A DNA stretch of 64,000 nt from Marinomonas rhodophyticola (GTDB lineage: Bacteria; Pseudomonadota; Gammaproteobacteria; Pseudomonadales; Marinomonadaceae): assembly GCF_026113935.1 (NCBI RefSeq), contig NZ_JAPEUL010000009.1, positions 82,501 through 146,500 on the forward strand, given 5' to 3'. A program made the position numbers and the translations under genes. The notes beneath the pieces are model-generated. The model saw only the letters and a list, made by a program, of their open reading frames with translations, made no database searches and was not told where the DNA came from. This document shows, in pieces, positions 9,080-20,519 of this stretch (the stretch's first letter is position 1; the number at the start of each line of letters is the position of its first letter).

Positions 9080-11672
9080 TCACTACTCCCAATATTTGTC
9101 TTTCGTTGCATAACGTTCTCAGTAAATTGCCTTATCTGCTCAATAGAGTAAGGCCATGCCATATCAAAAAATGACACATTATCCGGCATTTCGGGCCATT
9201 GTTGTAAAGAAAAAAATCGCACTTTTGGAAAAGCAAGCTGGATCGACTGCAAAAGAGTTGAAGATTGAGGTTCCAATAACACGACTGTCGCTTCAGAGTG
9301 ATAAGACAACACAACATGATAGTTAGAAAGATCCGCCAACCATTGTGTCGTAACATGGTGTTTCTCTAACTCAGTATACCAAATGGCTTTTGTTACTCGA
9401 CTACCACCAATCATCACCCAAGAACGCCCTTTTTCATTTGAACGAATAGGAAGTATGCCTTCTATTGCACATGCTTTAGCCAACACTTGGTGCAAACTAT
9501 AATCGAAAGAACACCCTTGCAAAGTAAAAACATACGGATTCACTTCCACCGGTAAAATGCTGTTAAGCCAAACGATGGGAAGATGATCACGATTGTATTT
9601 TAGCTGCAACGCGCGAGTCATATCCGCTTGTGCATTAACATCCTTATCACAACCAATTAATATTGCATCAAACTTTCCCACCGTGCTGGACTGAGTGAAA
9701 AAGCTGTCCGTTGACACATACTCTTCAACCTGCATACCTAGCCTGATCAATGCTTCCTTAATGGCTTTTGTGTTCGGATAATCATTCATCACCCAAGCCA
9801 CGATCTTATTGGCCACCAGAGAATGACACTCCATGCTCTTATCATTCTCTCCTACCAACAAATTCAACTGTACGGCATTGTTTTGTAGAATCTTTTGCTG
9901 CCCCCCTAGCGTTGTTAGCAACATCTTAATCATCCAATAAAAAAGTGGTCTAAACGCCATATCATTCATCGCGACCATTTCAAGTTCAGAATCATAAAAA
10001 CGAATAGTGAGACGCCTTTCCGCCATGTCATTTGACATGACCATCATAAGTAGTACACGAATCAAACTTCTAAAGCTGGCATCTACTGCCACCACCTTCG
10101 CACCAGATTCAATAGAGCAATCCACTAAGGCCCTGTTTGCTTCGACTCCCATCGCGGCCATAACACGCGCACTTTCTTGACTAAAAACCTCACCTAGTGG
10201 CAAATAAGCCACATCACTGTCCGTACAATCAATGTCATCTAACACTGAAATCAATAAAGACAGCCACCCCTGAAGATGCCTCGCTTCTAACGGCCCAGGC
10301 AAAGCAGACAAATACGTTAGCTCATTTAAAATCGCATCTGTATCCACTTTTCTTTGGACGACAGAGGATAATGGTTGCAGCTGAGCCAGTTGCCAAGTCA
10401 GACTCGTCTCTTGGGTGATATTTCTACCCACCAACAACACACCACGATAGTCACTCTCGTTCTGAAAGGAATAAGCACGCCATTGATATATTTGACTTAA
10501 ATTATTGATAGTTAAATCAAAAACTACACCAACCCCGCCCTTTAACGCTTCCTGAATGGGTTGGTGGCAAGAAATAGGCATAAAATCAAATAATGTCCTA
10601 GCCTTCTCGGTGTCGGGAAAAAGACGCTTGGCTTCTGCATTAATAAGCTCAATCTCGGCTACCTCATTACAAAAAATGATAGCACTGTGCACCGATTCAG
10701 CCAGTAACATGAACTTATGCTCTTTCGCCTTAATAAAGGCTTTATATTCATTACTTTGTAACTGTATAGGCTGCAGCTCAGCATAGGGCAACAGATTGTC
10801 CTCACGACGATACACAATCCTTTCTAACGGAGAAAAAATTAACTGCCTAATCAAACGCAATAGAAACAAATAACAGCAGAGCAACACCAAGCCAACACTG
10901 AGAATCAAGGGCATTGCACTGCTTAGAGTCGCAGAAGAAAGCGTATACTTCTGCATAATATCTAGTTGCAAATCGGCTTGCACGGGAGACACTAGAGGCA
11001 AACGCGAATGCAACACAGTGCCAGACAAATCCACACCCACTTTATGCTCTTCGAGCAAAATACGGTCACGCTCATTGTCATAAACACTGACGGCACTCAC
11101 CTGAGCACTTTCTAACAACTCATTCGCCAACGTTAAGTTATCGTTTAGAGAAATGAAACCATATAAAAAACCAATGCTTTCCTGCTCTGCAGAAACCAAG
11201 CTCTTTTTGTACAAAAGCAGAGTTGAGTTATCTTTGGTGACAACAGATGCCCATTTATTCATCAGACCTGCATCTAAGACTGAACGAAAGTCCACCTTTG
11301 TAAATAAGCGTGCCCTAGGATCCATAGAGCCTTTACCATTTGCCCACTCAATGTAGAAAAAATCCAAGCCTCCAAAAAACAGCACTTCATGATGACTGAA
11401 CAATAAATCCAACTCCCGTCCTGAAGCATAATCGCTCAGGGAAAGATCTTGACCTATGAATTTCATCTCATCTTCAGCTCGCGCCAAATACCCATTAAAT
11501 GTCTGCTCGACCATACGATGCTTTAACGCTAAGTTTGTTTCTAAAGCAGACTGATGCAAACTATCAATGAAATACAAAATCGCCAAAGTGATGGCCAGAA
11601 AAACCGCACTGATCAGAATTAGGGACTTCTTTGCCGAAAACGACGACGTAAACTAAAGGTCACTATTGCCAT
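9076..11672 (-). CDS. LuxQ-like membrane sensor with degenerate kinase and receiver domains (one frameshift)
   Basis: The order is a TM helix (residues ~18-37), a periplasmic domain of ~200 residues, a second TM helix (SAMPLILSVGLVLLCCYLFLL), a PAS-like domain ending in VYQWRAYSF-type sequence (here IYQWRAYSF), a DHp/ATPase-like stretch, and two receiver-like folds. The PAS end and the region after it line up with Vibrio LuxQ as I recall it. The phospho-accepting His box, the ATP-binding G boxes and the receiver Asp (FDAILIGCDKD) all appear lost, so it is probably a pseudokinase. The good start is the ATG at 11672 (MAIVTFSLRRRFRQ), which overlaps the luxP-like gene; a missing base at the CCC/GGG tract 11622-11624 separates it from the main frame. 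No other start codon gives the first helix. Confidence 0.72.
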
Positions 11673-12763
11673 AATTCCACCGAATAATGATGAGCCTGCA
11701 ACAGCATCAAACGCAAACTCTCAGCGTCTAATTCGGCAGGCATCAAAATGGCGTTAGCCACATAAAGATTTGGCATATTTCTTCCTTCAAGATCTAATTT
11801 AATCGCTTCTGCAACCGCAATCGATAAATCATCCTTCATAAACAAGACACTCACTTTCACACGACGACTTTCTAGATCGGCCAGTCCATTCAAAGCCACC
11901 CCCAAGTATTTGTCTGCACTTGTGAACGCTCTTCTTGTGCCTGCAATGCCGCCACAACACCATCAGAAATACCTTGAGCACAACTAAAAATAAAATCTAT
12001 ACCGCTGTCTTTTAAAAGCGTTTTTGCCGCCATAAATGCTTCTTGCTTATCGTCGGGTACAACCAAAATACGCTCAACTCGACGTTTATACTTCATCATT
12101 TCATCTAAAAATAAATCACATCGCATATGACCAAGGTAACTGGGCGGTAAAACCAACGCCGAAATCCTTGCCTCTGCTGGCAATTGACGATCAAGATAGC
12201 TCGCGAGCATAGACGTCGCTTTCTTTTGGTCGAACCCTACGTACATGAGTGGCGGACGATTTATCCAATGAGTTAATGGCGATGCAAAATCGTATAAAAT
12301 CACCTTAGGCTTACCGGATCGCAAAAATCGTTCTAAAAACCGTCTCGGAACAGGACCTAACCTAGTCACAACAATATAATCCGGTAACGAATCCGCTATT
12401 TTAAAATACGGCGTCAAGTCACCGTCCCATTCTGATTTGTCCGTATACGTATCTAAGCGATAGTCTATGTTTAGCTCGCGCATACGTTTTCTAAACGCTA
12501 CTAACAATGATCTATTTTCTATTGAATCCACATCACCAAACAACAACAAAGCAATACGTACAGCGTTTTTTTGAGAAACACGAATAGGACTAGGAGGAGA
12601 ACTGACAATCGTAGAAAATTGCTCAGCTAAGGGACCCTGCACTGGGAATCAATTGATAAAAATCACGGCTATCCATTAAGTCAAGCGCCATACTCGCCGC
12701 TTGCGTTGGCATCACCGAACAGCCAAAAGCCACCCAAACAATAAAAGCACACAATCTTCGCAT
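11663..12763 (-). CDS. LuxP-like periplasmic binding protein (two compensating frameshifts)
   Basis: This is a type I periplasmic binding fold of about 366 residues with signal peptide MRRLCAFIVWVAFGCS...TQA. Segments match V. harveyi LuxP, the autoinducer-2 receptor, as I recall it: FRKRMRELNIDYRL, PPLMYVGFD, DFIFSCAQG, TNTWG and MKDDLSIAVAEAIKLDLEG. Two breaks are seen: one extra base at 12644-12646 (GGG), between the signal peptide and the mature domain, and one missing base at the C5 tract 11899-11903. Together they restore one frame. The start is the ATG at 12763. It lies 3' of tRNA-Leu with a terminator between them, and overlaps the LuxQ-like gene, so receptor and sensor are made together. 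The true ligand is open, because several AI-2 contact residues differ. Confidence 0.75.
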
Positions 12764-12916
12764 TACTAAATCCGATCAAGCATCATGGAAAAACATTCTA
12801 ACCAAATTAGCGAACTTTGATGATGACGGAAACAATAAACTGACAACAAGAACAAAAAATGTACCTGTAAAGACAGTAATAACCAATTAGAAGACGATTT
12901 GATAAATTTTAGACAT

Positions 12917-12946
12917 AAAAAAAGCCGACATAAAGTCAGCTTTTTT
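12917..12946 (-). terminator. Terminator of tRNA-Leu
   Basis: On the minus strand AGCTGAC pairs with GTCGGCT (one G-T pair) around a short AT loop and is followed by seven T. It lies 5 bases past the tRNA 3' end and before the luxP-like gene. Confidence 0.8.
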
Positions 12947-12951
12947 AAATT

Positions 12952-13036
12952 TGGTGCGGAAGGAGAGACTCGAACTCTCACGCCGTGAAGCACTGGAACC
13001 TAAATCCAGCGTGTCTACCAATTCCACCACTCCCGC
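12952..13036 (-). tRNA. tRNA-Leu, anticodon UAG
   Basis: An 85-base cloverleaf with encoded CCA can be folded on the minus strand. The acceptor stem pairs GCGGGAG with CTTCCGC, the anticodon stem CTGGA/TCCAG closes the loop TTTAGGT (anticodon TAG, reading CUN leucine codons), the long variable arm is of leucine type, and the T arm contains GTTCGAGTC. It reads leftward and has its own terminator. Confidence 0.95.
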
Positions 13037-13160
13037 AAGGAATGGCGAGCATTATAGGTAATTGATTTTTCTGGTCAATAGTTTTTTATGTTTTTTATTA
13101 AAAAAAGATAAAAATATTTTCCCTACCTTCTTTGCTCACCACACATAACACTAACAATAC

Positions 13161-14228
13161 TTAGAAAACGCGACCGCCGGAGTATTCTCCACGCTCATAA
13201 CGAACCGCCATCTCTTCCAAATTAATGGTATGGATACGAGAAGCTTGGCCCGCTGAACCAAACGCTTCGTAACGATCGATACACACCGCTTTCATCGCCT
13301 TGATACTTTCCGTTAAATATTTACGTGGGTCAAAGTTCCCCTTGTGCTCAGCCAAACTACGACGAATCGCCCCAGTTGCCGCCAGACGCAAGTCAGTATC
13401 GATGTTAACCTTACGAACACCGTAACGAATCGCTTTAACGATTTCGTCAATCGGCACACCATACGTTTCAGGAATGTCACCACCAAATTCATTGATAATA
13501 GATAACCAATCCTGTGGAACCGAAGACGAGCCATGCAATACGATATGAGTGTTTGGAAGTAACTCAACGATTTTCGCAATACGCTCAATATCTAGAATGT
13601 CACCGGTAGGTGGACGAGTAAACTTATAAGCACCATGGCTAGTACCAATTGCCACAGCTAACGCATCAATACCAGTAGCATTAACAAAGTCTACCGCTTC
13701 TTGAGGGTCTGTTAGCATTTGGTCATGAGAAAGTGTGCCTTCAGCGCCCACACCATCTTCTTCCCCTGCTTGACCCGTTTCTAGAGAACCCAATACGCCC
13801 AACTCACCTTCTACAGACACACCACAAGCGTGTGCGAATTCAACCGTACGACGAGTAACATCAACATTGTACTCATAAGTCGCTGGTGTTTTACCATCAG
13901 CCATCAAAGAGCCGTCCATCATAACAGACGAAAAGCCCAACTGAATGGAGCGTTGGCAGATAGCTGGAGACGTACCATGATCCTGATGCATAACAACAGG
14001 AATATGTGGGTAATCTTCAATCGCGGCCGCAATTAAGTGACGCAAAAAGTGAGATCCTGCATATTTACGAGCACCAGCCGATGCCTGCATGATAACCGGT
14101 GAGTTCACTTCATGAGCCGCTTCCATGATTGCCTTTACTTGTTCCATGTTATTCACATTGAAAGCAGGCAAACCATAACTGTGTTCTGCTGCATGGTCGA
14201 GCAATTGGCGCATACTGATTAAAGGCAT
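13161..14228 (-). CDS. fba: Class II fructose-1,6-bisphosphate aldolase
   Basis: This zinc-dependent aldolase interconverts fructose-1,6-bisphosphate with glyceraldehyde-3-phosphate and dihydroxyacetone phosphate. At 355 residues it belongs to the Calvin-cycle subtype (CbbA-like). Zinc and substrate motifs are visible: [11 protein letters not shown] with metal-binding His, [22 protein letters not shown], and [10 protein letters not shown]. The C-terminus GEYSGGRVF is typical. It is the last gene of the tkt-epd-pgk-fba order; a 293-base spacer without any gene or clear hairpin separates it from pgk, so it may also have its own promoter. Confidence 0.97.
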   Translation of the reverse strand: MPLISMRQLLDHAAEHSYGLPAFNVNNMEQVKAIMEAAHEVNSPVIMQASAGARKYAGSHFLRHLIAAAIEDYPHIPVVMHQDHGTSPAICQRSIQLGFSSVMMDGSLMADGKTPATYEYNVDVTRRTVEFAHACGVSVEGELGVLGSLETGQAGEEDGVGAEGTLSHDQMLTDPQEAVDFVNATGIDALAVAIGTSHGAYKFTRPPTGDILDIERIAKIVELLPNTHIVLHGSSSVPQDWLSIINEFGGDIPETYGVPIDEIVKAIRYGVRKVNIDTDLRLAATGAIRRSLAEHKGNFDPRKYLTESIKAMKAVCIDRYEAFGSAGQASRIHTINLEEMAVRYERGEYSGGRVF

Positions 14229-14521
14229 AAAAGGTTTCCTCTGACAATTTGTCTTGTTTTGTATTTATAACGTTTGGAGTTACGGTGTTAGTTAACTCTC
14301 TGTATTTGTAATCATGGCTTGTTCACACAGACCATGTGGCTTACGCCTTATCGTTATTGTCATACCCGACTGACATCGAGTAGGTCACTCTCTAGTTTTG
14401 TTTTCACCAACACTGCTTTCAGTGCAACTCACATCAAACTTCAAACAGTGTTAGTAAAGTAGGCTTTTCGCCTTTTATCATTTATGTAGTGCTTTAGAAC
14501 GATCTTTGCCGTTCTTTAATA

Positions 14522-15685
14522 CTAATTTTGCGCTCGTGACTCTAACATCGCAACCGCTGGTAACACTTTTCCTTCAACAAATTCTAAAAACGCGCCACCA
14601 CCAGTTGAAATATAAGAAATTTTGTCAGCCAGACCGTATTTATCGATCGCCGCTAATGTATCTCCACCACCAGCCACTGAAAACGCATCACTGTCAGCAA
14701 TCGCCTGAGCAATAACTTCTGTGCCCTTAGAAAAGTTATCAAATTCGAACACACCGCATGGACCATTCCAAAGAATGGTTTTGGCATTTTTTAGTATATC
14801 AGCGAGCACTTGGGCAGAATCCGGACCTAAGTCCATAATTTCTTCATTATCAGCCACTTGATCAACTGGCTTAATCGTTGCAACCGCCGTTTCTGAAAAC
14901 TCTGTTCCCACACGAACATCCGTCAACTCAGGAATATCCAAATCAGCCATCAGTTTTTGAGCTTGAGGGATTAAGTCTTTTTCATGCAATGACTTACCAA
15001 CATTGTAGCCACGAGCGGCAACAAACGTATTAGAGATACCGCCGCCCACGATGAGCTGATCACATACTTTAGACAGTGATTCTAATACGGTTAATTTAGT
15101 CGATACTTTCGAACCGCCTACCACAGCAACCAAAGGACGAGCTGGATTATCAAGCGCTTTGCCCAATGCTTCTAACTCTGCAGCTAATAGAGGGCCAGCA
15201 CAAGCCACAGGCGCATATTTCGCAACACCATGAGTTGAGGCATGGGCACGATGCGCCGTGCCAAATGCATCCATCACAAATACATCACACAACGCCGCCA
15301 TTTTTTTAGAAAGCGTTTCATCGTCTTTTTTCTCGCCAAGGTTAAAACGCACGTTTTCAACCAACACAAGTTGACCCGACTCAACTTCCACGCCATCTAA
15401 CCAATCTTTAACTAGCGGCACGTCTTGTCCTAATAAATCAGAAAGATGTGTTGCAACAGGTTGAAGAGAGAATTCTTCTTCATATTGACCTTCCGTTGGG
15501 CGACCAAGGTGCGACATCACCATGACTTTCGCGCCAGCCGCTAACGCCAGCTTGATCGTTGGCAACGCAGCGCGAATACGCGCATCACTGGTCACTTTGC
15601 CGTCTTTTACGGGCACGTTTAAGTCTTCACGAATCAGCACGCGTTTATTCGTCAAATCCAAATCTTTCATATTTATTACGGTCAT
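14522..15685 (-). CDS. pgk: Phosphoglycerate kinase
   Basis: Pgk transfers the acyl phosphate of 1,3-bisphosphoglycerate to ADP in glycolysis and works in reverse in gluconeogenesis. The family signature [15 protein letters not shown] lies near the start, [19 protein letters not shown] in the hinge region, and the nucleotide-binding [10 protein letters not shown] and [11 protein letters not shown] in the C-terminal half. I place the start at 15685 ([16 protein letters not shown]), with GAGG 8-11 bases upstream, as in Pseudomonas; an upstream in-frame ATG at 15703 is unlikely. It follows epd after about 46 bases. Confidence 0.97.
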   Translation of the reverse strand: MTVINMKDLDLTNKRVLIREDLNVPVKDGKVTSDARIRAALPTIKLALAAGAKVMVMSHLGRPTEGQYEEEFSLQPVATHLSDLLGQDVPLVKDWLDGVEVESGQLVLVENVRFNLGEKKDDETLSKKMAALCDVFVMDAFGTAHRAHASTHGVAKYAPVACAGPLLAAELEALGKALDNPARPLVAVVGGSKVSTKLTVLESLSKVCDQLIVGGGISNTFVAARGYNVGKSLHEKDLIPQAQKLMADLDIPELTDVRVGTEFSETAVATIKPVDQVADNEEIMDLGPDSAQVLADILKNAKTILWNGPCGVFEFDNFSKGTEVIAQAIADSDAFSVAGGGDTLAAIDKYGLADKISYISTGGGAFLEFVEGKVLPAVAMLESRAQN

Positions 15686-15731
15686 GTACGATGTCCTCAT
15701 CATTTAACATTCTGACAGATCAAACGCTCTG

Positions 15732-16752
15732 TTATCGCTTGATCACACCAGACCAATATTTAGCCACATCCAACATACGGTTAGCGTAGCCCCATTCATT
15801 ATCAAACCAACACAGTAATTTCACCATACGCCGATCAATGACTTGAGTCTGTGTACTGTCTATGATCACCGAGCGTGGATCATGGTTAAAATCTACCGAT
15901 GCGTGTGCTTCTGTGGTGAATCCCATAAGTCCGGCATATTTCGAATTGGCGGCCTGCTCCAACTGAGAATGTATCTGCTCAACCGTTACGTCTTGCTCTG
16001 TGCGCAAAACGAAATCAATCACAGAGACATTTAAAGTCGGCACACGCACTGCATTACAACCCATCTTGCCTCCCAGCTCTGGCATCATGCGCGTAATACC
16101 TCGCGCCAACCCAGTATCAACAGGAATAATAGAGCCTCAAAGCCGCACGAGTGAGACGCAGATCTTTCGTATGATAGCCATCAATGACAGGTTGATCATT
16201 CATCGCCGAGTGAATCGTCTGAGTCATGCCATGCACAACACCACAAAATTGCTTAACAATATCCAATACGGGAATTAAACAATTGGTTGTACAAGATGCG
16301 GCCGAAACAATACGGTGATCCGCCCGAATATCATGGTGATTAAAACCATACACAATGGTGGCATCAACGTCGGCTGCTGCTGGCTGGGAAAGCAATAGTC
16401 GTGGCACACCAGCATTTAGATAAGCTTGAGCGCCTTCTCTACCAGAAAAACTGCCTGAACATTCCAGCACCATATCCAATTTAAGAGACGACCAATCTAG
16501 CTCGTCTGGGGTTGCGCAGGAAAAGCACGCAATCGCATCATCACCAACAGACAGTTGATTAGCTTGCGTCGATACAGGTAAAGGAAAACGACCATGAGTC
16601 GTGTCATAGCGTGTAAGGTAACTAATTGTCTCGATGTCAGACAATTCATTAATAGCAACCACCTGGATGTGATCGCGGTAGCCGTTCTCATAAAGCGCTC
16701 GCAATACCGAGCGTCCGATACGACCATAACCATTGATAGCGACTCGCAACAT
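15732..16752 (-). CDS. epd: Erythrose-4-phosphate dehydrogenase (one frameshift)
   Basis: Epd oxidises erythrose-4-phosphate to 4-phosphoerythronate with NAD+, feeding pyridoxal phosphate synthesis. The GAPDH-type NAD motif INGYGRIGRSVLRAL is at the N-terminus, with the catalytic Cys in SAASCTTNC and IHSAMNDQPVIDGYH, which favours Epd over ordinary Gap. One extra base at the CC pair 16135-16136 ends the first part early (after TRAAL); removing it gives the conserved SIIPVDTGLARGITR and a product of about 339 residues, the E. coli length. The gene sits between tkt and pgk, the classical order in this group. The break looks like a sequence error. Confidence 0.9.
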
Positions 16753-16865
16753 ATTCCTACTACTTCATCGAAAAGAAAGTGATCTAAAAAAACATCACTC
16801 TCAGCCTTAATAAAAGGAAAAAGAGGCATACAAACGTACACCTCTTTTCTTATCAAGCAATGAGA

Positions 16866-18866
16866 TTACGCGGCTAGAATTCTCTCAGCAGTCGCAACTA
16901 CATTGTCTACTGTAAAACCAAAGTATTTCAGAAGATCGCCGCCAGGAGCAGACTCTCCAAAAGTCGTCATACCCACCATAGCCCCTTCGAAACCAACGTA
17001 CTTGTACCAGTAATCCGTGTGAGCCGCTTCAATAGCAACACGCTTAGTCACACTGCTTGGCAATACCGACTCTTTATAAGCGGCATCTTGTGCATCAAAC
17101 GCATTCGTTGACGGCATAGAAACCACACGGACTTTTCTACCTTTTGCGGTCAAAGCCTTGGCAGAATCTATTGCAAGACCAACCTCAGAACCCGTTGCTA
17201 TCAGAATGAGGTCTGGCGTACCAGAACAATCATGTAATACATAACCACCTTTGGCTACATTCGCCAACTGCTCGGCATTACGCGCCTGCGCTGGCAGTCC
17301 TTGACGAGAGAAAACCAAAGACGTTGGACCATCACGTCGCTCAATCGCCGCTTTCCAAGCCACTGCTGTTTCTGCCGCATCACACGGACGCCATACTGAC
17401 ATATTTGGTGTCATGCGCAGGTTAGCAAGCTGCTCAACTGGCTGGTGAGTCGGGCCGTCTTCGCCTTGACCAATCGAATCATGAGTGTAAACAAAGATGT
17501 TTTGAATCCCCATCAAAGCAGACATACGAACGGCGTTACGAGCGTATTCCATGAACATCATGAAAGTCGCACCGTAGTTAATAAAACCACCATGTAAAGA
17601 CGCACCGTTCATGATGCCACTCATACCAAATTCACGCACACCGTAGTAAACGTAATTACCGGCTGGATCGTCTTGGATACCCTTCGAACCAGACCATAAC
17701 GTCAAGTTGGAACCTGCAAGGTCCGCAGAACCGCCTAACAATTCAGGCAACATAGCGCCAAAGAAGCCAATCGCATTTTGTGATGCTTTACGGCTGGCAA
17801 TGCTTTCACCTTTGTCTTGGCACTCTTGAATGAACGCCTGAGTTTTCGCTTCAAAATCGGCAGGCAATTCGCCTTTAATAACGCGACGCTCAAACTCTGC
17901 TGCCAATTCTGGGTAAGCGGCTTTATAGGCTTCGAATTGAGCATTCCACTGAGTTTCGCGTGCTGCACCTGCTTCTTTTGCATCCCAGCCAGAGTAAACA
18001 TCGGCAGGGATCTCAAAAGGCGCATAAGGCCAACCTAGGAATTCACGAGCCGCTGCGATCTCGGCATCACCAAGCGGTGCACCATGGCAGTCATGGCTAC
18101 CAGACTTGTTCGGTGAACCAAAACCGATAATGGTTTTGCAGCAAATCAAAGTAGGTTTCGTAGTTTCCGCCTTTGCCGCTTCAATGGCCGCTTTAATTGC
18201 TTCTGGATCATGTCCATCTACGTCAGCGATAACGTGCCAGCCATAGGCTTCAAAGCGCTGTGGTGTATTGTCTGTAAACCAACCTTCAACATGACCATCA
18301 ATAGAGATACCGTTGTCATCCCAGAAGGCAACTAGTTTACCTAAGCCCAATGTACCAGCTAACGAAGCCGCCTCATGAGAAATACCTTCCATCAAGCAGC
18401 CATCGCCAAGAAAGCAATAGGTGTTGTGATCGACAATTTTATGGCCTTCACGGTTAAATTGCGCTGCCAATGTCTTTTCAGCAATCGCCATGCCCACGGC
18501 ATTACTGATACCAGCACCCAATGGACCCGTTGTGGTTTCTACGCCATCGGTGTAACCGTATTCAGGGTGACCTGGTGTCTTAGAATGCAATTGACGGAAT
18601 TGTTTTAACTCTTCGATTGGTAACTTGTAACCAGACAAATGCAGTAAAGAATAAATCAACATAGAGCCATGACCGTTTGATAACACAAAACGGTCACGAT
18701 CCACCCATTTTGAATTGTTTGGGTTATGCTTTAAAAAGTCATTCCATAGCACTTCAGCGATATCCGCCATCCCCATTGGCGCACCTGGGTGACCTGAGTT
18801 AGCTTTTTGAACAGCATCCATACTTAAAGCGCGTATGGCGTTAGCAAGTTGTTTGCGAGACGGCAT
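16866..18866 (-). CDS. tkt: Transketolase
   Basis: This thiamine-diphosphate enzyme of the pentose phosphate pathway moves two-carbon ketol units between sugar phosphates. At 666 residues it has the standard length. [17 protein letters not shown] gives the N-terminal signature, [18 protein letters not shown] and the following DDNGISIDG form the ThDP/Mg site, and [18 protein letters not shown] is the second signature. AGGAG lies about 9 bases before the ATG. It heads the tkt-epd-pgk-fba run and diverges from metK, sharing a 383-base intergenic region. Confidence 0.98.
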   Translation of the reverse strand: MPSRKQLANAIRALSMDAVQKANSGHPGAPMGMADIAEVLWNDFLKHNPNNSKWVDRDRFVLSNGHGSMLIYSLLHLSGYKLPIEELKQFRQLHSKTPGHPEYGYTDGVETTTGPLGAGISNAVGMAIAEKTLAAQFNREGHKIVDHNTYCFLGDGCLMEGISHEAASLAGTLGLGKLVAFWDDNGISIDGHVEGWFTDNTPQRFEAYGWHVIADVDGHDPEAIKAAIEAAKAETTKPTLICCKTIIGFGSPNKSGSHDCHGAPLGDAEIAAAREFLGWPYAPFEIPADVYSGWDAKEAGAARETQWNAQFEAYKAAYPELAAEFERRVIKGELPADFEAKTQAFIQECQDKGESIASRKASQNAIGFFGAMLPELLGGSADLAGSNLTLWSGSKGIQDDPAGNYVYYGVREFGMSGIMNGASLHGGFINYGATFMMFMEYARNAVRMSALMGIQNIFVYTHDSIGQGEDGPTHQPVEQLANLRMTPNMSVWRPCDAAETAVAWKAAIERRDGPTSLVFSRQGLPAQARNAEQLANVAKGGYVLHDCSGTPDLILIATGSEVGLAIDSAKALTAKGRKVRVVSMPSTNAFDAQDAAYKESVLPSSVTKRVAIEAAHTDYWYKYVGFEGAMVGMTTFGESAPGGDLLKYFGFTVDNVVATAERILAA

Positions 18867-19249
18867 GGTTATTCTACTCCTGATAGCTTAACGAACATAT
18901 AGAAGAAACATTCTCTACGGGATAGAGCCGCCATGCAATGCTGACCCCATCGATACGCCCAAACATTGGGCAGAGAAAATGAAAATACACATAAATCTGC
19001 ACCATCGTAACAAAAAAACTGCCTTTTGCCTCATTAAAATCAACAGATCGGGTTGATATTTAAACAGCTCTAGTTCATCATTTAACGCTACTAAAAGCGT
19101 CGATTTGTTTCGGCTTGCGGACGCTATATAAATTCAGCTAAACAGAAGCAATATCACCTGTTTAGCTTTTTTGAGATACAAACATTGCTAAGCGGGTTTT
19201 TTTATACCTATTTAGCGCTTATCCATCATTTTTGATAGAGGCACTAAAC
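18867..19249. other. Divergent tkt/metK intergenic region with leader-like hairpins
   Basis: No gene is visible. The rightward half holds several hairpins: ACGCT/AGCGT (19085-19100), an overlapping and mutually exclusive GCGTC/GACGC pair (19097-19123), then a terminator-like stem at 19136-19172. A possible rightward promoter is TTGTTT, 16 bases, TATAAA (about 19106-19133). The ribosome binding site of metK (GAGG) is close to its ATG at 19250. The leftward half should carry the tkt promoter, which I cannot place with confidence. Confidence 0.45.
19136..19172 (+). terminator. Orphan terminator-like hairpin in the metK leader
   Basis: AGCTAAACAG (19136-19145) pairs with CTGTTTAGCT (19158-19167), and T continues to 19172. 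The T tract is only on the right side, so it would stop rightward transcription. No gene lies upstream on this strand, since tkt reads the other way, so it fits a metK attenuator or the end of a small RNA better than a gene terminator. Confidence 0.7.
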
Positions 19250-20413
19250 ATGTCAGAATATTCTTTATTTACGTCAGAATCCGTTTCTGAAGGCCACCCA
19301 GATAAAATCGCCGATCAGGTTTCCGATGCCATCCTTGATGCCATTCTGGCTGAAGACCCAGAAGCACGTGTTGCTTGCGAGACCCTAGTCAAAACAGGCA
19401 TGGTGCTGGTTGCAGGGGAAGTCCGTACCAACGCTTGGGTTGATATTGAAGAAATCGCCCGTGGCGTTATTCGCGAAATAGGCTACAACAGCTCTGACAT
19501 GGGGTTCGACTGGGAATCTTGCGCTGTCATGAATGCCATCGGAAAACAATCTGCTGATATTGCCGTCGGTGTTGACGAAGCCGAAGAACACGAACAAGGT
19601 GCCGGCGACCAAGGCTTGATGTTTGGTTTTGCCACAAACGAAACTGACGTATTAATGCCTGCCCCGATCACTTATGCCCATCGTTTGGTTCAACGCCAAG
19701 CAGAAGTGCGTAAAAACGGTACCCTAGACTTCCTTCGTCCTGATGCAAAAAGCCAAGTTACCTTCCGTTACGACGAAAACGGCAAACCCTGTGCTATCGA
19801 TGCGGTGGTTCTTTCAACGCAGCACAGCGCGTCAGTAAAACAAGCCGACCTACGCGAAGCGGTCATGGAAGAAATCATCAAGCCAGTTCTTCCTGCTGAA
19901 TGGTTATCAAAAGATACTAAATACTTCATCAACCCAACAGGCCAGTTCATCATCGGTGGCCCAGTTGGTGATTGCGGTCTAACGGGCCGTAAAATCATCG
20001 TAGACACTTACGGCGGCATGGCGCGTCACGGTGGTGGCGCTTTTTCTGGTAAAGATCCATCCAAAGTTGACCGTTCTGCGGCCTACGCTGGTCGTTATGT
20101 AGCGAAAAACATCGTGGCTGCAGGTCTTGCAGATAAATGCGAAATTCAAATCTCTTACGCCATCGGTGTGGCTGAACCAACGTCGATCAGTATCAATACT
20201 TTTGGCACGGGCAAAGTCAGCGATGCGGTGATTACACAGTTGGTTCGTGAACACTTTGAATTACGCCCAGCCGGCTTAATTAAAATGCTCGATTTGAAAC
20301 GCCCAATTTATCTTCCAACAGCGGCGTACGGTCACTTCGGCCGTGAAGGCGAAAACTTCACTTGGGAAAAAACCGATAAAGCCGACGCATTACGCAAAGC
20401 CGCTGGTTTATAA
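19250..20413 (+). CDS. metK: S-adenosylmethionine synthetase
   Basis: MetK forms S-adenosylmethionine from methionine and ATP. The N-terminal [20 protein letters not shown], the signature [15 protein letters not shown] and the phosphate loop [19 protein letters not shown] are all intact. The product is 387 residues with the start at 19250 ([11 protein letters not shown]), preceded by GAGG at 8 bases; a frame opening at 19232 would add six residues without support. It diverges from tkt and is followed by a strong terminator, so it is a single-gene unit whose leader may regulate it. Confidence 0.98.
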   Translation: MSEYSLFTSESVSEGHPDKIADQVSDAILDAILAEDPEARVACETLVKTGMVLVAGEVRTNAWVDIEEIARGVIREIGYNSSDMGFDWESCAVMNAIGKQSADIAVGVDEAEEHEQGAGDQGLMFGFATNETDVLMPAPITYAHRLVQRQAEVRKNGTLDFLRPDAKSQVTFRYDENGKPCAIDAVVLSTQHSASVKQADLREAVMEEIIKPVLPAEWLSKDTKYFINPTGQFIIGGPVGDCGLTGRKIIVDTYGGMARHGGGAFSGKDPSKVDRSAAYAGRYVAKNIVAAGLADKCEIQISYAIGVAEPTSISINTFGTGKVSDAVITQLVREHFELRPAGLIKMLDLKRPIYLPTAAYGHFGREGENFTWEKTDKADALRKAAGL

Positions 20414-20432
20414 TTCCCTGATTTTCCGCTAT

Positions 20433-20478
20433 AAAGCCTTCTTCTGCATTATGATTAAATGGCAGAAGAAGGCTTTTT
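20433..20478. terminator. Strong terminator after metK
   Basis: AAAGCCTTCTTCTGC pairs with GCAGAAGAAGGCTTT across a 14-base AT-rich loop and is followed by a T run, ending metK transcription before rsmE. Confidence 0.9.
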
Positions 20479-20519
20479 CATTTCTATATTATTAAACATT
20501 CGAAAACATAGGATAAGGT

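Noticed and set aside
12766-12993. Minus-strand open frame over the tRNA-Leu
   Set aside because: It reads through the tRNA and its terminator and cannot be a protein gene.
19081-19249. Known SAM or SAH riboswitch before metK
   Set aside because: The conserved cores of these classes, as I remember them, are not visible; only hairpins and a terminator-like stem can be supported.
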